Origin: an uncultured Blautia sp.
Lineage (GTDB): Bacteria; Bacillota; Clostridia; Lachnospirales; Lachnospiraceae
DNA length: 64,000 nucleotides
Direction of reading: 5' to 3'
Assembly (NCBI RefSeq): GCF_947654165.1
Contig: NZ_CANTKB010000008.1
Coordinates: 62,001-126,000, forward strand
Part shown: positions 18,049-25,535 of the stretch, piece after piece
Layout: each line of letters opens with the position of its first letter
Numbering within the stretch: the first letter of the stretch is position 1
Notes under the pieces: generated by a model
The model's input: the letters and a program-made list of their open reading frames with translations, nothing else
Told to the model about the DNA's origin: nothing
The model's database searches: none
Program-made: the position numbers and the translations under genes

Positions 18049-19704
18049 TTACCTGTTATTAATCGCTGTAACCAGTGCATCTATAGAAGCACGAATAATA
18101 TCTGCATTTACACCTGCTCCCCACGCAAGGCTGCCATCCGGCTTTCTGATTCCTACATAAGCAATAGCCTTTGAACTGGAACTCTGTTCTAATGCATGCT
18201 CCTGATAGGTTACCAGATCAAACTGGAATCCATACGCCTTCTTCAGAGCATTGCTCACTGCATTTAATCGTCCGTTACCTGCCGCTTCGGTTGTGATCAC
18301 TTTTCCGTTAAAGGAAGACGTTACCTGTGTTGTAATGCCTCCTTCTGTCTGTTGGAAGTGAACTTCCTGGATTGCAAGAGGAGACATTACATTTTCGAAG
18401 GTCTTCTTAAACAATTCAAAAATCTCATCCGGGAGAAGTTCTTTCTGTGTATGATCTGATACAGCCTTAGCTGTATATCCCATAGCTTCCCGCATTTTCG
18501 GAGGAAGATTCAAGCCAAATTTTGTCTCAAGAATATAGCCCACGCCGCCTTTTCCTGACTGGCTGTTAATACGAATCACATCTGCGTCATAATTTCTTCC
18601 CAGATCTGTGGGATCGATAGGAAGATATGGAACAGTCCAATGTTCCGGTTTCTTCTCGTCCAGCCAATGCATGCCTTTGGCAATGGCATCCTGATGGGAA
18701 CCTGAAAATGCTGCAAAAACAAGGGCACCGCTGTACGGACTTCTCTCGTTGATCTTCATACCTGTAAATTTTTCGTACTGTTCACAAATGTATGTCATAT
18801 GTGTAAAATCAAGATTCGGCTCCACGCCCTGAGAATACATATTTAATGCCAACGTAACGATATCTACATTTCCGGTACGTTCGCCGTTCCCAAACAGGGT
18901 TCCTTCAATACGGTCTGCTCCTGCCAAAAGTCCCATCTCAGAATCTGCCACTCCACATCCTCTGTCATTATGAGGATGAAGGGATACCACTACATTTTCC
19001 CTGTATTTCAGATTTTTGCACATGTATTCTACCTGACTGGCATAGACATGAGGCATGGAATGCTGTACAGTCACCGGAAGGTTGATGATTGCCTTGCGGT
19101 CACTCGTAGGCTTCCAAACCTCCAGCACGGCATTGCACACTTCCAGAGCATATTCCGGTTCTGTTCCGGTGAAGCTTTCCGGACTGTATTCAAAACGATA
19201 GTCTGCTCCTGCTTCCTCAGTGAGTCCTTTTAACATAGTTGCACCCTCTACCGCAATCTGCAGGACTTCTTCTTTTGATTTCTTAAATACCTGTTCACGC
19301 TGTGCAACAGAAGTGGAATTGTACACATGAACAATAACATTTTTTGCACCCTCTACCGCTTCAAAGGTTTTCTTAATAATATGAGGTCTCGCCTGGGTCA
19401 GCACCTGGATCGTCACATCATCAGGAATCAGATTTTCCTCGATCAAAGTTCTGAGAAATGTATATTCTGTCTCAGAAGCTGCCGGGAATCCTACCTCGAT
19501 TTCCTTAAATCCGATCTCTACCAGAAGCTTGAAAAATTCTACTTTCTGGGATAGGTTCATAGGAATGACCAGAGCCTGGTTTCCATCACGCAAATCCACA
19601 CTGCACCATACCGGTGCTTTGTCGACATAGTCTTTTTCTGCCCAGTCCATACAGGTTACCGGGGGAAGAAAATACTGCCTTTTATACTTCTTACTATTTT
19701 TCAT
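18049..19704 (-). CDS. leuA: 2-isopropylmalate synthase
   Basis: 551 residues, the long LeuA form. It condenses acetyl-CoA and 3-methyl-2-oxobutanoate, the first committed step of leucine synthesis. Catalytic DRE-TIM region 'SVDLRDGNQAL' (~residue 36), metal ligands 'SLHPHNDRGCG', and a C-terminal regulatory LeuA dimer domain ending 'VTAINNR'. Own promoter, no T-box found in its short leader. Confidence 0.96.
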   Translation of the reverse strand: MKNSKKYKRQYFLPPVTCMDWAEKDYVDKAPVWCSVDLRDGNQALVIPMNLSQKVEFFKLLVEIGFKEIEVGFPAASETEYTFLRTLIEENLIPDDVTIQVLTQARPHIIKKTFEAVEGAKNVIVHVYNSTSVAQREQVFKKSKEEVLQIAVEGATMLKGLTEEAGADYRFEYSPESFTGTEPEYALEVCNAVLEVWKPTSDRKAIINLPVTVQHSMPHVYASQVEYMCKNLKYRENVVVSLHPHNDRGCGVADSEMGLLAGADRIEGTLFGNGERTGNVDIVTLALNMYSQGVEPNLDFTHMTYICEQYEKFTGMKINERSPYSGALVFAAFSGSHQDAIAKGMHWLDEKKPEHWTVPYLPIDPTDLGRNYDADVIRINSQSGKGGVGYILETKFGLNLPPKMREAMGYTAKAVSDHTQKELLPDEIFELFKKTFENVMSPLAIQEVHFQQTEGGITTQVTSSFNGKVITTEAAGNGRLNAVSNALKKAYGFQFDLVTYQEHALEQSSSSKAIAYVGIRKPDGSLAWGAGVNADIIRASIDALVTAINNR

Positions 19705-19746
19705 CGTCTTATTCCTCCCATTTTACCTCTCAATTCACTTCTTACT

Positions 19747-19775
19747 AAGATACCATTTTAACGTGTAAACGTCAA
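19747..19775 (-). promoter_or_regulatory. Sigma-A promoter of leuA
   Basis: TTGACG (19770-19775), 17-base spacer, TATCTT (19747-19752). Confidence 0.8.
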
Positions 19776-19784
19776 TTGTTTTCG

Positions 19785-20471
19785 CTACATTTCCACTTGG
19801 ATTTTTCTGATTCCAAAGAAGGGAACCACGCACAAAAGTCCTCCTGCCGCTAACAGCACTGCTGCCTGTACCCCTGGAGCCCAGTTATAAATTATGTATT
19901 CTGCATAATCCAAAAACCATGCATTTTTCAAAAGACCAGGGAACAAAATCCAAGCTCCCAAAACAATGATCACTGCCCTTTTCCACCTGCATATCAGGGT
20001 TCCCAAACTCGCTACCACACCGGTCAGGAGAAGTGCATAACCAAACAGCCATAAGAAAGACAGATATCGATTTCCTGACCACTGGATTCTTCCTGCTACC
20101 CCCATGCTCTCCCAGAACAACTTCTCTATTTCCAGCAAGATCCGTACCCCAACTACAAATAAAAAGCTATACAGCAGGTAAACCGGTACTGTCGAACACA
20201 GGTATGTTTTCCTGGTTATCCCGTAGGAAACAGCCAGATGAAAACTCATGTAAAAATCTGCCAGGAAACCAACCAGCAGCATTATTATGAGCGAAAATGC
20301 CGCCATCAAAGTTCCAAGGGGCAGGTATCCCTTGTATCCATGAAAGTCATGTAAAAAATACTGAACCCCAATCCCGCCGGCAAAAACAAGCAGAATGATT
20401 CCGGCATACAGCCTCATATCCGAACATTTTAACTTCCATTCTCTATAAAAAGACGTTCCCATTACACACAC
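19785..20471 (-). CDS. ABC transporter permease subunit (ABC-2 type)
   Basis: 228 residues with about six hydrophobic segments ('LYAGIILLVFAGGIGVQYF', 'AAFSLIIMLLVGFLADFYM', 'YLLYSFLFVVGVRILLEI' and three more). Last gene of a GntR-ATPase-permease-permease operon; six bases after the preceding permease. Together with it and the ATPase this should form an exporter of the YtrBCD type. Substrate unknown. Confidence 0.8.
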   Translation of the reverse strand: MCVMGTSFYREWKLKCSDMRLYAGIILLVFAGGIGVQYFLHDFHGYKGYLPLGTLMAAFSLIIMLLVGFLADFYMSFHLAVSYGITRKTYLCSTVPVYLLYSFLFVVGVRILLEIEKLFWESMGVAGRIQWSGNRYLSFLWLFGYALLLTGVVASLGTLICRWKRAVIIVLGAWILFPGLLKNAWFLDYAEYIIYNWAPGVQAAVLLAAGGLLCVVPFFGIRKIQVEM

Positions 20472-20477
20472 CTCCGG

Positions 20478-21137
20478 TCACTGCTTTACTTCTGCTTTTC
20501 TGAGAAGTATCCAGGATATCGCTGCAAGAATTACATAGACCAACAGTATCAGGCCTCCCAAAAGAATAGGATATTCCCCAAAAAACTCTCCACTTAACAA
20601 GGCGGGCACTTCCCCCTTCTTTAAAATCATCATGGTGCAATAAGATGTAAAAAAGCCAATACCTCCAGCAAGCAATAAAATCATAACAATCACCATCCTT
20701 TGAAACCGCATACTAAGTGCAGCCGCCAGCTCGCACAGCCCCTGTACCAGAAACAGGATTCCCAATGTTCCCAAGACCCGTGAACGATAGAAGTCTTGAC
20801 CAAGAATCATCCATGCTCCAAAAGATAACAGAGCAATCAAAAATGCACTGCAGAACTTCACACACTGAATCATTATAAATAATTGTTTTCTGGTACGGCC
20901 TAACATCAATTGAAGATAGGCATACTGAGAAAACCAGGTTAATTCTACTATCATGCAGACGAAACACCCTACCAGCACCAAGATACCTCCAAAATTACTG
21001 ATCATCATAGTTCTTGCTTCTTCTGAAGACATTCCCTGATTCCTGACCAGTCTCAACATAACAATGCATAGGGTTAAAAAAAACGTTCCTCCTACATTAT
21101 CCAAAATCAGTTGGACTCCACCGTATTTTTTCTTCAT
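20478..21137 (-). CDS. ABC transporter permease subunit
   Basis: 219 residues, about six membrane segments ('GGTFFLTLCIVMLRL', 'GGILVLVGCFVCMIVEL', 'SAFLIALLSFGAWMIL', 'ILFLVQGLCELAAAL', 'VIVMILLLAGGIGFF', 'YPILLGGLILLVYVILAAI'). Overlaps the ATPase gene by four bases, so the subunits are translationally coupled. Contains an intact run of eight A/T at 21076-21083. Confidence 0.8.
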   Translation of the reverse strand: MKKKYGGVQLILDNVGGTFFLTLCIVMLRLVRNQGMSSEEARTMMISNFGGILVLVGCFVCMIVELTWFSQYAYLQLMLGRTRKQLFIMIQCVKFCSAFLIALLSFGAWMILGQDFYRSRVLGTLGILFLVQGLCELAAALSMRFQRMVIVMILLLAGGIGFFTSYCTMMILKKGEVPALLSGEFFGEYPILLGGLILLVYVILAAISWILLRKAEVKQ

Positions 21138-22018
21138 ATCGCCTCATCCTCCCCGCTACACAGTGATACAAAAATCTTCTGAAGGGTCATATGCTGTAGG
21201 GTAATCTGTCCATCTGGAAGTATCTGCTCCTCTTCTTTTAAACGCACCATAACTCCCTGACTTCTTCCCAGTATCTGTCTCGCATGAATCTCTTTTCCCT
21301 TCACTGCTTCTTCCACTGCCTCTGTTTTTCCACTGACATATACACAGTGCTCCAGCAATTCCTGGGTATTTTCTTTCAGTAAAACTTCTCCCTCATGAAG
21401 AAATATCACTTCTTCCAACACATCGGAAGCTTCCTCAATAATATGGGTGGAAACTACAAAGGTTCTGCCGCTTTCTGTGAATTCTTCCACCAAAAGCCTG
21501 TAAAACTGCTCTCTGGCTACCACATCAAGACCTGCCACCGGCTCATCCAGAAACGTAAACTCTGCTTTGCTGGCCAGAGCCGTGACAATGGTAAGCATAG
21601 ACGCCATACCTTTTGAAAGTTTTGAGATTCTTTTCTTTTTATCCAGGTGAAAAAGTGTCACCAGTCTGTCTGCCAGCTCCTGATCCCAGTTAGGGAGATA
21701 GGCGGCTGCGATCTTTAAGTGTTCCTTTACCTTCAGCCCGGAATATACGGTAGAATTTGGATTGATCTCCCTGGAAAAATAAATATGTTTCAGTGCCTCC
21801 TGGTTCTCCCACACCGGTACATCTCCTAAGAGCACCTCCCCCCGGGTAGTGGGATTCTGTGCTGACATAATGGACAAAAGTGTGGTCTTTCCTGCCCCAT
21901 TACGGCCAATGAGTCCGTATATTTTTCCGGGTTCCAGTTCCAGATCTACCTTTTGCAGCACCTCTTTCTTTCCGTATTTTTTTGTAATTCCCCTGCATAT
22001 CAGTTTTTTATTATTCAT
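21134..22018 (-). CDS. ABC transporter ATP-binding protein
   Basis: 294 residues. Walker A GRNGAGKTTLL (~38-48), signature-like 'ISKLSKGMASML' (LSKGM instead of LSGGQ, usual for YtrB/EcsA-like subfamilies), Walker B 'AEFTFLDEPVAGLD', switch 'VVSTHIIEE'. It powers the two permeases downstream. Overlaps the GntR gene by eight bases. Confidence 0.93.
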   Translation of the reverse strand: MNNKKLICRGITKKYGKKEVLQKVDLELEPGKIYGLIGRNGAGKTTLLSIMSAQNPTTRGEVLLGDVPVWENQEALKHIYFSREINPNSTVYSGLKVKEHLKIAAAYLPNWDQELADRLVTLFHLDKKKRISKLSKGMASMLTIVTALASKAEFTFLDEPVAGLDVVAREQFYRLLVEEFTESGRTFVVSTHIIEEASDVLEEVIFLHEGEVLLKENTQELLEHCVYVSGKTEAVEEAVKGKEIHARQILGRSQGVMVRLKEEEQILPDGQITLQHMTLQKIFVSLCSGEDEAI

Positions 22019-22391
22019 GGTTCTCCTCCCCTTTCTCTGATCGAATCATTTCTATTAACTCTTCCTTTGTAATTCCAAGACTGGCTGCTTCTGTGAGCAT
22101 TCCCTTTACATAGGTCTCAAAAAATCCTTTTTTTCTTTTTGTCTGAATCATTTTCTTTGCACCCGCTGTCACAAACATCCCAATTCCCCTTTTCTTATAT
22201 AAAACACCTTCATCTACCAGTAAATTAATTCCTTTTGCCGCAGTAGCCGGATTGATCGCATATAGCTTTGCTAACTCATTGGTGCTTGGCACACGCTCCT
22301 CTTCCAAAAGAATGTCTCTTAAAATATCTGTCTCGATCATTTCCTTAATCTGAATATAAATAGATTTTTCCTGATTCAAAAGTTCCTGCAA
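22011..22391 (-). CDS. GntR-family transcriptional regulator (YtrA-like)
   Basis: 126 residues from a TTG start behind GGGGTGAG. N-terminal winged helix ('YIQIKEMIETDILRDILLEEERVPSTNELAKLYAINPATAAKGIN') followed by a short helical dimer tail, the compact YtrA layout. Such regulators repress their own ABC-transporter operon. The palindrome at 22436-22449, overlapping the transcription start, is the obvious operator. Confidence 0.9.
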   Translation of the reverse strand: MQELLNQEKSIYIQIKEMIETDILRDILLEEERVPSTNELAKLYAINPATAAKGINLLVDEGVLYKKRGIGMFVTAGAKKMIQTKRKKGFFETYVKGMLTEAASLGITKEELIEMIRSEKGEENHE

Positions 22392-22435
22392 GTTCTCACC
22401 CCGTTCTATATTATTCTTCTAAGCTTTATCAGTTC

Positions 22436-22480
22436 ATTACTTATGTAATTAACCATATCACCATATAGGTATTTTGTCAA
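22436..22480 (-). promoter_or_regulatory. Promoter and putative operator of the GntR-ABC operon
   Basis: TTGACA (22475-22480), 17 bases, TATGGT (22452-22457). ATTAC-TTAT-GTAAT (22436-22449) lies at the predicted start site, as expected for an autorepressed YtrA-type operon. Confidence 0.7.
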
Positions 22481-22518
22481 TAGAAATACGACGTTCAGAC
22501 AGATTTTTTATACTGCAA

Positions 22519-22554
22519 AAAGGACAGAGCCGGATTTTGACTCTGTCCTTTTTC
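22519..22554 (-). terminator. Terminator downstream of the HAD phosphatase gene
   Basis: AAAAAGGACAGAG / CTCTGTCCTTTTT, 13-bp stem with T tail, just after the stop at 22566. Confidence 0.88.
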
Positions 22555-22565
22555 ACAAAAATATC

Positions 22566-23375
22566 TTATTTTTTCTCTTTACGGGCTATCGCTGCAATAT
22601 CTCCCACACCATTTAAAATCATGGTCGGCCGATAGGCATAATGCCTGATCTCTTCTCTGGAAGAAACACCGGAAAGCACCAATACGGTAGACATACCACT
22701 TTCCATCCCTGAAATCACATCGGTATCCATGCGATCTCCAACCATAACTGCCTCTGCGGAATGACAGGCAAGAAGGTTTAACCCTGTACGCATCATAAGA
22801 GGATTTGGTTTTCCGCAAAAATATGCCTGTGTCCCGGTAGCCATCTCGATGGGTGCAATCAATGCACGGCAAGCCGGAGCAATCCCGTTTTCAATGGGAC
22901 CGGAAACATCTGAATTGGCACCAATCAACTTCGCTCCCTTCAACACAAGATTGGTTGCTTTTGTCAAGGTATCCAAAGAATAGGAACGGCCCTCACCAAC
23001 TACCACATAATCCGGATTTACATCGTTCATGGTAATTCCCGCATCATAAAGTGCATTCAAAAGACCTGCTTCTCCAATGGCAAATGCGGAACATCCGGGT
23101 GCCTGCTCTTTCAGAAAGGCTGCTGTAGCCAATGCACTGGTATAAACATGTTCCTCCGATACATCCAATCCCATACGAGCCAGTTTCTGGTTCAATTCCC
23201 GCGGTGTATATCCACTGTTGTTTGTCAGAAACAGAAATTCCTTCTTTTCCTCATGCAGCCACCGGATAAATTCTGCTACATCGGGTAATATCTTATTTCC
23301 GTGATAAATCACTCCGTCCATATCACAGATAAATCCCTTTTTTTCATTAAAATCAATCGTATTACTTGTATTCAA
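22566..23375 (-). CDS. HAD-IIA family hydrolase (NagD/AraL-like)
   Basis: About 269 residues from a TTG at 23375 preceded by GAGAGG; a GTG start at 23417 would lie only ~10 bases after a TATAAT-like -10, so it would be nearly leaderless. Motif I FICDMDGVIYHGN, motif II 'FLTNNSG', the C2 cap, motif III lysine in 'YFCGKPNPLMM' and motif IV 'VMVGDRMDTDV' are all present. These are cytosolic sugar-phosphate or nucleotide phosphatases of broad specificity. Confidence 0.92.
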   Translation of the reverse strand: MNTSNTIDFNEKKGFICDMDGVIYHGNKILPDVAEFIRWLHEEKKEFLFLTNNSGYTPRELNQKLARMGLDVSEEHVYTSALATAAFLKEQAPGCSAFAIGEAGLLNALYDAGITMNDVNPDYVVVGEGRSYSLDTLTKATNLVLKGAKLIGANSDVSGPIENGIAPACRALIAPIEMATGTQAYFCGKPNPLMMRTGLNLLACHSAEAVMVGDRMDTDVISGMESGMSTVLVLSGVSSREEIRHYAYRPTMILNGVGDIAAIARKEKK

Positions 23376-23480
23376 ATATTCTCTACCTCTCTGTTGTTTA
23401 TCATTTTTTGATATCACGGCACATTATACTATCTTTATGTAAAATCTAAAATCACGTCTATGTAAAATACAAGTAATTTT

Positions 23481-23630
23481 TTAAAGCCTATGCTTTTTAA
23501 TCTTCTTCCATATCCACCATCCAATCATGAATGGAAACATTACTACTGCTAATTGAGGAATCCAGAAAATGAATGCAAGAACGGCAAACCAACCTATCAA
23601 TTGTAAATAAATTTTGATTCTTTCGTTCAT
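23481..23630 (-). CDS. Small membrane protein, 49 residues
   Basis: ATG at 23630 with a near-perfect AAAGGAGG seven bases upstream. The peptide has a central hydrophobic stretch ('LIGWFAVLAFIFWIPQLAVV', then 'MFPFMIGWWIW') and a basic tail KKIKKHRL, so it should span the membrane once or twice. I do not recognise the family. It lies between the HAD gene and the CRISPR remnant. Confidence 0.7.
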   Translation of the reverse strand: MNERIKIYLQLIGWFAVLAFIFWIPQLAVVMFPFMIGWWIWKKIKKHRL

Positions 23631-23691
23631 TTTTCGGCCTCCTTTCTCTTACATTATACGCTCTAGATTCTTATAAATAAGAGTTAGATTG

Positions 23692-23734
23692 AAGATGCCT
23701 CCCTATAGATTTACACTGCTCTCAAACCTCAAAT
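23692..23734 (-). CRISPR. Collapsed CRISPR array: leader end plus one terminal repeat, no spacer
   Basis: On the minus strand, directly after csn2, the sequence ATTTGAG (23734-23728), a known leader-anchoring sequence of type II-A arrays, abuts GTTTGAGAGCAGTGTAAATC (from 23727) continuing TATAGGG. This 27-base block is complementary to the tracrRNA anti-repeat at 29638-29667, which proves it is the repeat. Its last ~9 bases (AGGCATCTT) do not match the anti-repeat flank and no second repeat follows, so this is a degenerate last repeat with all spacers gone. Confidence 0.85.
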
Positions 23735-23774
23735 TCGAGAAAACGACCTGCTATCGTCGTGAAATCTATAGGGC

Positions 23775-24358
23775 TTATTTAAAACTCACACAAATCACAG
23801 TATTTACAAATTCTTGCAATTGTTCATTTCCTATATAACTACTCAAATTGACAAAAATAAACAGCTTATCTCCTTCAAACTCACGTATTAACTCCATATA
23901 CGCATAAATTTTATCCACAAGCCTAGAATATTCATCTGCCACAGTCAGTTCTGTTGCCTTAAGTATCTGTTGAAAAGAAATATCATGGCACTCTATTTCC
24001 GCATCAAAATTAAGACTTAAATCATTAATGTATGTTTCAATTTCGGCCAACAGTTTTTGTGTTCTCTCATAGTATACCGCATCCTGACCACACTTTTCCA
24101 TAGCTGCTATTACTTTTTTAAGAATTACCCTGTTATTCATTTCAATAGACAACGGATCTGTAATCAACTCCACATATTTACGAAAACTGACAGGTTCATT
24201 GCTAACAGATAATACTGTATTACCCTCAAAATTATTTATCTGTTTTTTGATATCTATCAGTAACTCAGAAAAAAATCCGGTTCTTCGATCACAATTACAC
24301 TAATTTCATGATCGGATATTTCTATCTTACTATTTATTTTTGGATGCACAATTTTCAT
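23775..24358 (-). pseudogene. csn2: csn2, frameshifted
   Basis: ATG at 24358 overlaps the cas2 stop (ATGA). The frame reads 'MKIVHPKINSKIEISDHEIS' and then stops, because a homopolymer at 24269-24275 has seven bases; with eight the frame continues through 'ELLIDIKKQINNF' to the stop at 23775, giving 194 residues, normal for a short Csn2. Csn2 forms a tetrameric ring around DNA ends during spacer acquisition and defines subtype II-A. A downstream 132-codon piece (from 24173) is still open. Confidence 0.85.
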
Positions 24359-24675
24359 AATATAACCAGCCTTTCATCTGTGTCTATTACTTCTTTATCT
24401 GGTTTCCCTACCAAAAATTCCATTTTCGAAAATTGTTTTTCTGTTACTGTCAAAATCTGAACTAATCCTGCCGGTGGTTTTGCCTTTCGAATTGTATGAA
24501 TCACATTTTTTTCTATACTTTGATTTAAAACCATTCTACAATAAACAGATTCTTGCATCATAAAAAAACCATTTTTCAAAAGTGTTTTTCGAAACAATCG
24601 ATAATTTTTCATATCCTCTGATGTCTGAACAGGCAAATCAAAAAAAACTAAAACTCTCATAAATCGATAACTCAT
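24355..24675 (-). CDS. cas2: CRISPR-associated endoribonuclease/integrase subunit Cas2
   Basis: 106 residues. Ferredoxin-like start 'YRFMRVLVFFDLPVQTSEDMKNYR' carries the conserved D of Cas2 at 'FFDLP'. Cas2 bridges two Cas1 dimers in the spacer integration complex. Overlaps cas1 by four bases and csn2 by four, a coupled operon. Frame intact. Confidence 0.95.
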   Translation of the reverse strand: MSYRFMRVLVFFDLPVQTSEDMKNYRLFRKTLLKNGFFMMQESVYCRMVLNQSIEKNVIHTIRKAKPPAGLVQILTVTEKQFSKMEFLVGKPDKEVIDTDERLVIL

Positions 24676-25535
24676 AATCCATAAAATGTAATCAACGACA
24701 AGTCTTTTTCATTTATTGCGTCAAAAATGCTTCTCACATAAATCTTAATGCCATTGGTTAAAACTTGCCGTGTATTATTAATCCCTATTTCTTGCTGCAA
24801 AATTTCTAACATTTTGTGTTTTTCTTCTACTGAAAATGCTGTAAATCCACTGGAATAGACGTATCGATCTACCAGAATACGAAACGGTTCCATTAAATCA
24901 CAGCTTAAATTAAATTGATTAAACATATTGTCATGAAAAAATCCTAATTGTGTCAAATACCCATTTGCAACAATTTCTCTGTTAATTGTTGACAAAATAA
25001 GCGAATATCCATAATTCAAAGCTGCATTAATTGGATTATCATCATTTCTAGTAAAGTCTTTTCCAAATAGAGCATTAAAATACACTTTAGCTGCATGTCC
25101 TTCACGGTTCGTTGCATCCCGGTATTCCATCTCATCTATGTAGATTCTAAGTAAAGCTTCTTCTTTTTGTAAATCCAACAAAAAATCTGCCTGTTTTCGA
25201 ATTTTTTCTTTTACAATTCTTGTCCAAATTTCCCCTTTGAGCTCTTCAGTCCATGACATTTGTAATTTGATTTTACGAGAACAATCATGGCATCCATAAT
25301 AGGGCACCAATTCCGACTGAGGATTTCTTTTGCTGTCACAAAAAATCACTTTAATTTTTTTCTGTATAAGTGCTTCCATTAAACACCCAGTAAGAGATAC
25401 CGCAGGATTCTCTATAATAAGTGTATGAATATCATCCAAGAGAATCCTTTTTGTATCTTCTTTCCTCACTTCTAAGAAATTCATTTTATAATCCAATTTA
25501 CAGCGTTTTGTAATAACTACCGTTCTAAAACTCAT
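24672..25535 (-). CDS. cas1: CRISPR-associated integrase Cas1, type II-A
   Basis: 287 residues, normal for type II Cas1. Metal-binding residues are visible: E in 'NREGHAAKVYF', H in 'QLGFFHDNMFNQFNLSCDLME' (read as H, then D and E). Cas1 catalyses insertion of new spacers next to the leader. The frame is intact, although it contains a seven-base A run; start overlaps the cas9 stop by four bases. Confidence 0.96.
   Translation of the reverse strand: MSFRTVVITKRCKLDYKMNFLEVRKEDTKRILLDDIHTLIIENPAVSLTGCLMEALIQKKIKVIFCDSKRNPQSELVPYYGCHDCSRKIKLQMSWTEELKGEIWTRIVKEKIRKQADFLLDLQKEEALLRIYIDEMEYRDATNREGHAAKVYFNALFGKDFTRNDDNPINAALNYGYSLILSTINREIVANGYLTQLGFFHDNMFNQFNLSCDLMEPFRILVDRYVYSSGFTAFSVEEKHKMLEILQQEIGINNTRQVLTNGIKIYVRSIFDAINEKDLSLITFYGL

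Noticed and set aside
23701..23773. Reading the CCCTATAGATTT inverted repeat simply as a csn2 terminator
   Set aside because: No T run follows on the minus strand and one arm is the CRISPR repeat itself; termination cannot be excluded but is not the best explanation.
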